From JAEYFP01 sp964566545 (GTDB lineage Bacteria; Bacillota; Clostridia; Lachnospirales; Lachnospiraceae), in the NCBI GenBank assembly GCA_964566545.1, contig CAZMIX010000026.1, positions 1 to 34,995 on the forward strand: a DNA stretch of 34,995 nt, given 5' to 3'. The notes below the pieces were generated by a model, which was not told the DNA's origin, searched no databases, and saw only the letters and a list, made by a program, of their open reading frames with translations. Positions 31,223 to 34,995 of this stretch are shown here, one piece after another (position 1 is the first letter of the stretch; each line of letters starts with the position of its first letter). Both the position numbers and the translations under genes were made by a program.

Positions 31223-32676
31223 TGTGCCGTCAGGATTTCCTTTATCAGCATTCTCTCATCCATCGGATATTTTTTTCCTTCGATCTCCTGATAATCCTCG
31301 TGGCCCTTTCCGGCGAGCACAATGACATCTCCTTTTTTTGCGTTGTGGATCGCATAGGCGATCGCTTCCTTCCGGTCCGGTATCTCCACATACTCGCCCG
31401 ACGTTTTTTGAATGCCGCTTCTGATATCCGCAATGATCTCAAGCGGATCCTCAAACCGGGGGTTATCCGACGTAATGACCGTCAGATCCGCAAGCCTTCC
31501 CGATACCTCGCCCATTTCGTAGCGGCGCAGCTTCGAGCGGTTTCCTCCACAGCCAAACAAACAGACGATCCGCTTCGGCTCATATTCCTTCAGCGTCGTT
31601 AAAAGGCTTTCGAGCGACATCGCATTGTGCGCATAATCAATCATCAGCGTGAAATTGTCCGATACCGGAATCATCTCAATCCTGCCCTTCACTTTTGCAA
31701 TTTGCAGCGCCCTGATGATGTCCTTCCCTGCAATGTTAAAATGACGGCAGACCGCGATTGCGGCAAGCGCATTGTAAACACTGAATTTCCCCGGTGTGTC
31801 AACTTGAACCGCAAGCTCTAACAGCCCGGTTGCCCTGAATGCGACGCCTAGATATCCCGGCTCCGCCACAAGCCGGACATCCTCGGCTCTCAAGTCTGCC
31901 TTCTCACCGAATCCATATTTTTCGATAACGCACGTATGCCCCTCTAACACCGTATCCGTATGCACATCATCCGCATTGACGATGCCGACCCTGCACTGCC
32001 TAAACAGCAGTCCCTTGCATGCCATATATTCCTCAAAGCTCGCGTGCTCGTTCGGTCCGATATGATCCGGCTCAATATTCGTAAAGATGCCGAGTTCAAA
32101 ATCGATCGCCTGTGCCCGGTACATCATGAGTCCCTGTGAAGAAACCTCCATGACGGCAACCTCGCAGCCAAAATCCGCCATCTCCTTTAAATATCCTTGC
32201 AAAACAAACGATTCGGGTGTCGTATTGATGGCGGGAATATGCTTTTCTCCGATGATAGCCTCAATCGTTCCGATCAGACCGACCCGGTATCCCGCGTTTT
32301 CCAGAATCGATTTAATCAGATACGTCGTCGTCGTCTTTCCCTTCGTACCGGTGATGCCGATAATTTTCATCCTTTTTGCCGGGTATCCAAAATAAGCGGC
32401 CGCAATATGAGCCATCGCATACCTCGTTTCGGTCACCCGAATCACAGACGTATCGCCCGCGATTCCCGCGTCCTTTTCCACGATAACGGCAGCCGCTCCC
32501 GCTTTTGCCGCCTCGGCCGCGGCCGTATGCCCGTCAAAATTGGTGCCGGCAATACAGATAAACACGCAGCCCTCTTGGATCCTTCGGGAATCATACACGA
32601 CCGTCGTTATTTCTCTGTCCGTAGTTCCTTTCACACAAGTATATGAGAAACCAGTCAATAGCTCGTTCAGTTTCAT
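31207..32676 (-). CDS. murE: UDP-MurNAc-tripeptide ligase MurE (meso-diaminopimelate type)
   Basis: Adds the third amino acid to the peptidoglycan stem peptide in the cytosol, 489 residues. The ATP loop is GITGTKGKTTTTYLI, followed by the substrate segments NTTPESFVLQ and SSQGLMMYRAQAIDFELGIFTNIEPDH, and the C-terminal domain with HNAMSLESLLTTL. The motif SDNPRFEDP contains DNPR, which marks enzymes using meso-diaminopimelate rather than lysine. The gene stands alone rather than in a division cluster, so a second murE elsewhere is possible. Confidence 0.95.
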   Translation of the reverse strand: MKLNELLTGFSYTCVKGTTDREITTVVYDSRRIQEGCVFICIAGTNFDGHTAAAEAAKAGAAAVIVEKDAGIAGDTSVIRVTETRYAMAHIAAAYFGYPAKRMKIIGITGTKGKTTTTYLIKSILENAGYRVGLIGTIEAIIGEKHIPAINTTPESFVLQGYLKEMADFGCEVAVMEVSSQGLMMYRAQAIDFELGIFTNIEPDHIGPNEHASFEEYMACKGLLFRQCRVGIVNADDVHTDTVLEGHTCVIEKYGFGEKADLRAEDVRLVAEPGYLGVAFRATGLLELAVQVDTPGKFSVYNALAAIAVCRHFNIAGKDIIRALQIAKVKGRIEMIPVSDNFTLMIDYAHNAMSLESLLTTLKEYEPKRIVCLFGCGGNRSKLRRYEMGEVSGRLADLTVITSDNPRFEDPLEIIADIRSGIQKTSGEYVEIPDRKEAIAYAIHNAKKGDVIVLAGKGHEDYQEIEGKKYPMDERMLIKEILTAHYPHR

Positions 32677-32722
32677 CCTTTTCCTCTTTTCCGCCCCGTC
32701 AAATAAGGCGATTCTATTTACA

Positions 32723-34921
32723 TCAGCGGCTCGAATTAAAAATCCTCCAATAGCTGTAACCTACGGTCACGGTCTGTTCCACAGACGTCTCGGGAAGCAG
32801 TACCTGCACTTTATTTTCCTCATTCGGCTCAATTTGCAGACGCGTCCCATCGTCCAGCTTAGCGTAATACCCCGGATAGAGCAAAAGCGGCAGCGTCACC
32901 GATGCATCCTCACCCTCCGCAGTATAGGAAAACGTGACTGTCGTCCCTTTTTTCTCATAGTCTGAAAGCTTTGCGTGGTACTCGTGCGGCTGCGTATCCT
33001 TAAACAACTCGCGGGTCGTTCCCTGCGGCCAATATTCGGGAAGCTCCCTTTCCGAAAAGCCGCCGGCAACATTTGTAACGTAGACTTCCTGTTGGATATA
33101 CTCATCCAGCATTTCATAAGCGCCGGTAAGGCTTAATAACAGAAGGACTCCAAACAGTTCTTTTTTATACCTGCTTAAAAACGCGGATTTCACAATGGCC
33201 AAGCCGCAGCCAAACGAAAGGCAGACCGTCGCGACCGTTAAAAACCGGAACGGAAACTGCACCATCTCCATAATGGATCTGATCAACGAAAAATCGGACA
33301 GCCTCTTCCACGGAAAGATCGTCGTAGATAGGAAAATCGTCAGCACGCTTAAATCAATGAGAATCAAAAGCCAGTGATAAGTGCCGTCCGTGTTGATCCT
33401 CATTCGCATGGAATCCCTAAAAGCACCCTTTTCCTTCTTTACAGCCGTTTCGGAGTCCGTTTGGGCACTTGCCGGCTTCTTCACCTGTTCCCTTTCGCAA
33501 AATAAAAATACCCCGATCAAAAGCAGCGCAACGCAGCCGGCCATGCCGATCGACAACTGCATTTCCAGGCCGATACCCTTCTCCGTCGCAAGCGTCACAT
33601 ACGTCGACGCCTTTGTCATGAAAAGCTGCCCGGCAAAGATCGCATCCTCGTAAAAATCCGAATTTTCGATCGTGCTCAAGCCCAGTGGATTTGCGGAAAA
33701 CGCAAAAAACGGAAGCAGATACCACAAATTCAGGAAGGCGGAAACGCCGAGCGCTTTTAACAGGGCAAAATACCGGCCATTTACAAGAAGATATTTAAAC
33801 AGCGAAATACCGATAATGACCGAGACAAACGCGACTAAAAGGCAGCTCAATACATGGGACTGCAAAATGCCGGTATACCCAATGACAAGCAGATACCATT
33901 TTTTCTTTTCACCGAGGAAAATATGGTACAAACCAGCCAGCGCCACCGGCAAAAAGATCATCGCAAGCGATTCTCCGAGCGCGCTGCGCACATAAAGATC
34001 GCTCAAACGGTACGGCGCGAGCATATACAGAACACTCGCGGTCAGCGACGCATAATCCGATTTGGAAACGGATTTAATTGAAAAATAAACCGCTGCCGCC
34101 GTCGCGATGTTAATGAGCACAAGCAGCGTTTGATAGGCCGTCACCATCGACACGTCAAACATTCGCAAAACCGCCGGAAGATACAAAAAGAAATTTGGAT
34201 ACGTGAAGCCCAGCGTGCCGTATCCGTTGTTGCTGTTCGGATAGATCGCGGCCGGAAACTGCCCGTTCAAAAGCGCGTCCTTCACCCCTTCTATCCGCAT
34301 CAGATGAACCTGCAAATCGTGCCCGTAAACGAGATAATCCGTAAACAACGGATAGCTGGAAAATAGAACGAGGCCGGACAACACCAGAAAAATAGTCCTT
34401 CCCCGCGCCGGCAGTTCCCTAAAGAAGCGGCTGTGCAAAAACAAATAAAGCAAAACAGCCAGAAAGAGAAACACAAGCGCAAAGTACGCGTCATCGTTAT
34501 AAAAAACACGGCTCGCCGACATTTCATAATTATAAAGCTGGAAACCGTTCACCGCGCCGTTTGTAAATACCATATGGAACAGGCTCGTAGGCTCCTTAAC
34601 CTCAAACGAAAGCGTATAATAGGCCCCCGTCTGGTTGCGCGTCAGGCTGCCTGTGATCTGATCGCTCTGATCGATATAGACTGTGACCGGAATGTCGGCC
34701 GAAACGGCATAATTTACGACGAGATAATAGGTTCCTTTTGGTAAGGAAAGCCTCTCCGTCTCAATATCGTTCTTGTTTGTGAGCGTCTTCGGATGATTGA
34801 ACATCTGATACTCTTTCCCGGCACGATTCATATAGATCAGGCCGGCAATACCCGCAATAATAAGCAGATAAATAATCGCATTTGCGATAAATCTTTTGTT
34901 TTGGATCAATTTGGTTTTCAT
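32723..34921 (-). CDS. Large polytopic membrane protein, GT-C/YfhO-like
   Basis: A 732-residue membrane protein. An N-terminal helix (residues 11-30) is followed by an extracytoplasmic beta-rich domain of about 110 residues, then 12 or so hydrophobic helices to about residue 600, and a C-terminal soluble domain of about 120 residues. After the third helix it reads YGHDLQVHLMRIEGVKDALLNG, the acidic first loop typical of GT-C glycosyltransferases that use lipid-linked sugars. A membrane glycosyltransferase in surface polymer decoration is a fair guess, not proven. GAGG precedes the ATG at 34921. It lies 46 bp upstream of murE on the same strand. Confidence 0.75.
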   Translation of the reverse strand: MKTKLIQNKRFIANAIIYLLIIAGIAGLIYMNRAGKEYQMFNHPKTLTNKNDIETERLSLPKGTYYLVVNYAVSADIPVTVYIDQSDQITGSLTRNQTGAYYTLSFEVKEPTSLFHMVFTNGAVNGFQLYNYEMSASRVFYNDDAYFALVFLFLAVLLYLFLHSRFFRELPARGRTIFLVLSGLVLFSSYPLFTDYLVYGHDLQVHLMRIEGVKDALLNGQFPAAIYPNSNNGYGTLGFTYPNFFLYLPAVLRMFDVSMVTAYQTLLVLINIATAAAVYFSIKSVSKSDYASLTASVLYMLAPYRLSDLYVRSALGESLAMIFLPVALAGLYHIFLGEKKKWYLLVIGYTGILQSHVLSCLLVAFVSVIIGISLFKYLLVNGRYFALLKALGVSAFLNLWYLLPFFAFSANPLGLSTIENSDFYEDAIFAGQLFMTKASTYVTLATEKGIGLEMQLSIGMAGCVALLLIGVFLFCEREQVKKPASAQTDSETAVKKEKGAFRDSMRMRINTDGTYHWLLILIDLSVLTIFLSTTIFPWKRLSDFSLIRSIMEMVQFPFRFLTVATVCLSFGCGLAIVKSAFLSRYKKELFGVLLLLSLTGAYEMLDEYIQQEVYVTNVAGGFSERELPEYWPQGTTRELFKDTQPHEYHAKLSDYEKKGTTVTFSYTAEGEDASVTLPLLLYPGYYAKLDDGTRLQIEPNEENKVQVLLPETSVEQTVTVGYSYWRIFNSSR

Positions 34922-34995
34922 GTCCTATCCTCGCTGTCTAATTCCTAAATTCCACGTGCATTTTTTATTAGCTTAAAAGAACACTATTTCAAGAA

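Overview
The window reads as a chromosomal segment of an anaerobic Firmicute of the class Clostridia, most likely a Lachnospiraceae gut bacterium. This is inferred from four things: a tryptophan T-box riboswitch ahead of a complete trp operon, consensus sigma-A promoters with AGGAGG ribosome sites, a B12-independent glycyl-radical propanediol dehydratase in a microcompartment locus, and a MurE with the DNPR motif of meso-diaminopimelate ligases. No tRNA, rRNA, CRISPR array or transposase gene was seen. One assembly gap of 100 N lies at 12699-12798.

Layout. At 1-4756 lie tsf (cut by the window edge), rpsB, a DEAD-box RNA helicase, an XRE-HTH/Uma2 nuclease-like fusion and a shortened HTH gene. 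At 4851-11747 a seven-gene trp operon (trpEGDCFBA, minus strand) is preceded by a perfect-consensus promoter and a T-box leader with a UGG specifier. At 11792-12466 is a hemolysin III/PAQR membrane protein. At 12525-12798 an 83-bp tandem repeat runs into the gap. At 12856-15983 is the L-rhamnose operon rhaB-rhaA-rhaM, with a divergent AraC-type regulator at 16208-17182.

The centre of interest is 17201-30342, a bacterial microcompartment (BMC) locus on the minus strand. Its first module is the glycyl-radical 1,2-propanediol dehydratase, its radical-SAM activase and a PduU-type shell protein. Its second module, behind its own promoter, is a class II aldolase, a GlcG/PduO-C-like protein, a PduP aldehyde dehydrogenase, a zinc alcohol dehydrogenase, four BMC-H shell genes, PduL, PduN, PduS, PduT and a DeoR-type regulator. 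Five enzymes carry short amphipathic helices that look like encapsulation peptides. The rha operon lacks an aldolase, so the two clusters read as one pathway: L-rhamnose to L-rhamnulose to L-rhamnulose-1-phosphate (cytosol), then aldol cleavage to DHAP and L-lactaldehyde, reduction to 1,2-propanediol, dehydration to propanal, and conversion to propanol and propionyl-phosphate inside the shell. The content matches the aldolase-containing glycyl-radical microcompartments often called GRM5, so the core system is of a known class. The less expected parts are a BMC-H gene with two strong translation starts, a four-cysteine segment joining the aldolase to its targeting helix, several shell pore types, and repeated motifs around the two BMC promoters.

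At 30515-34921 follow a divergent PHP-domain hydrolase, murE (overlapping it tail to tail) and a large GT-C-like membrane protein.
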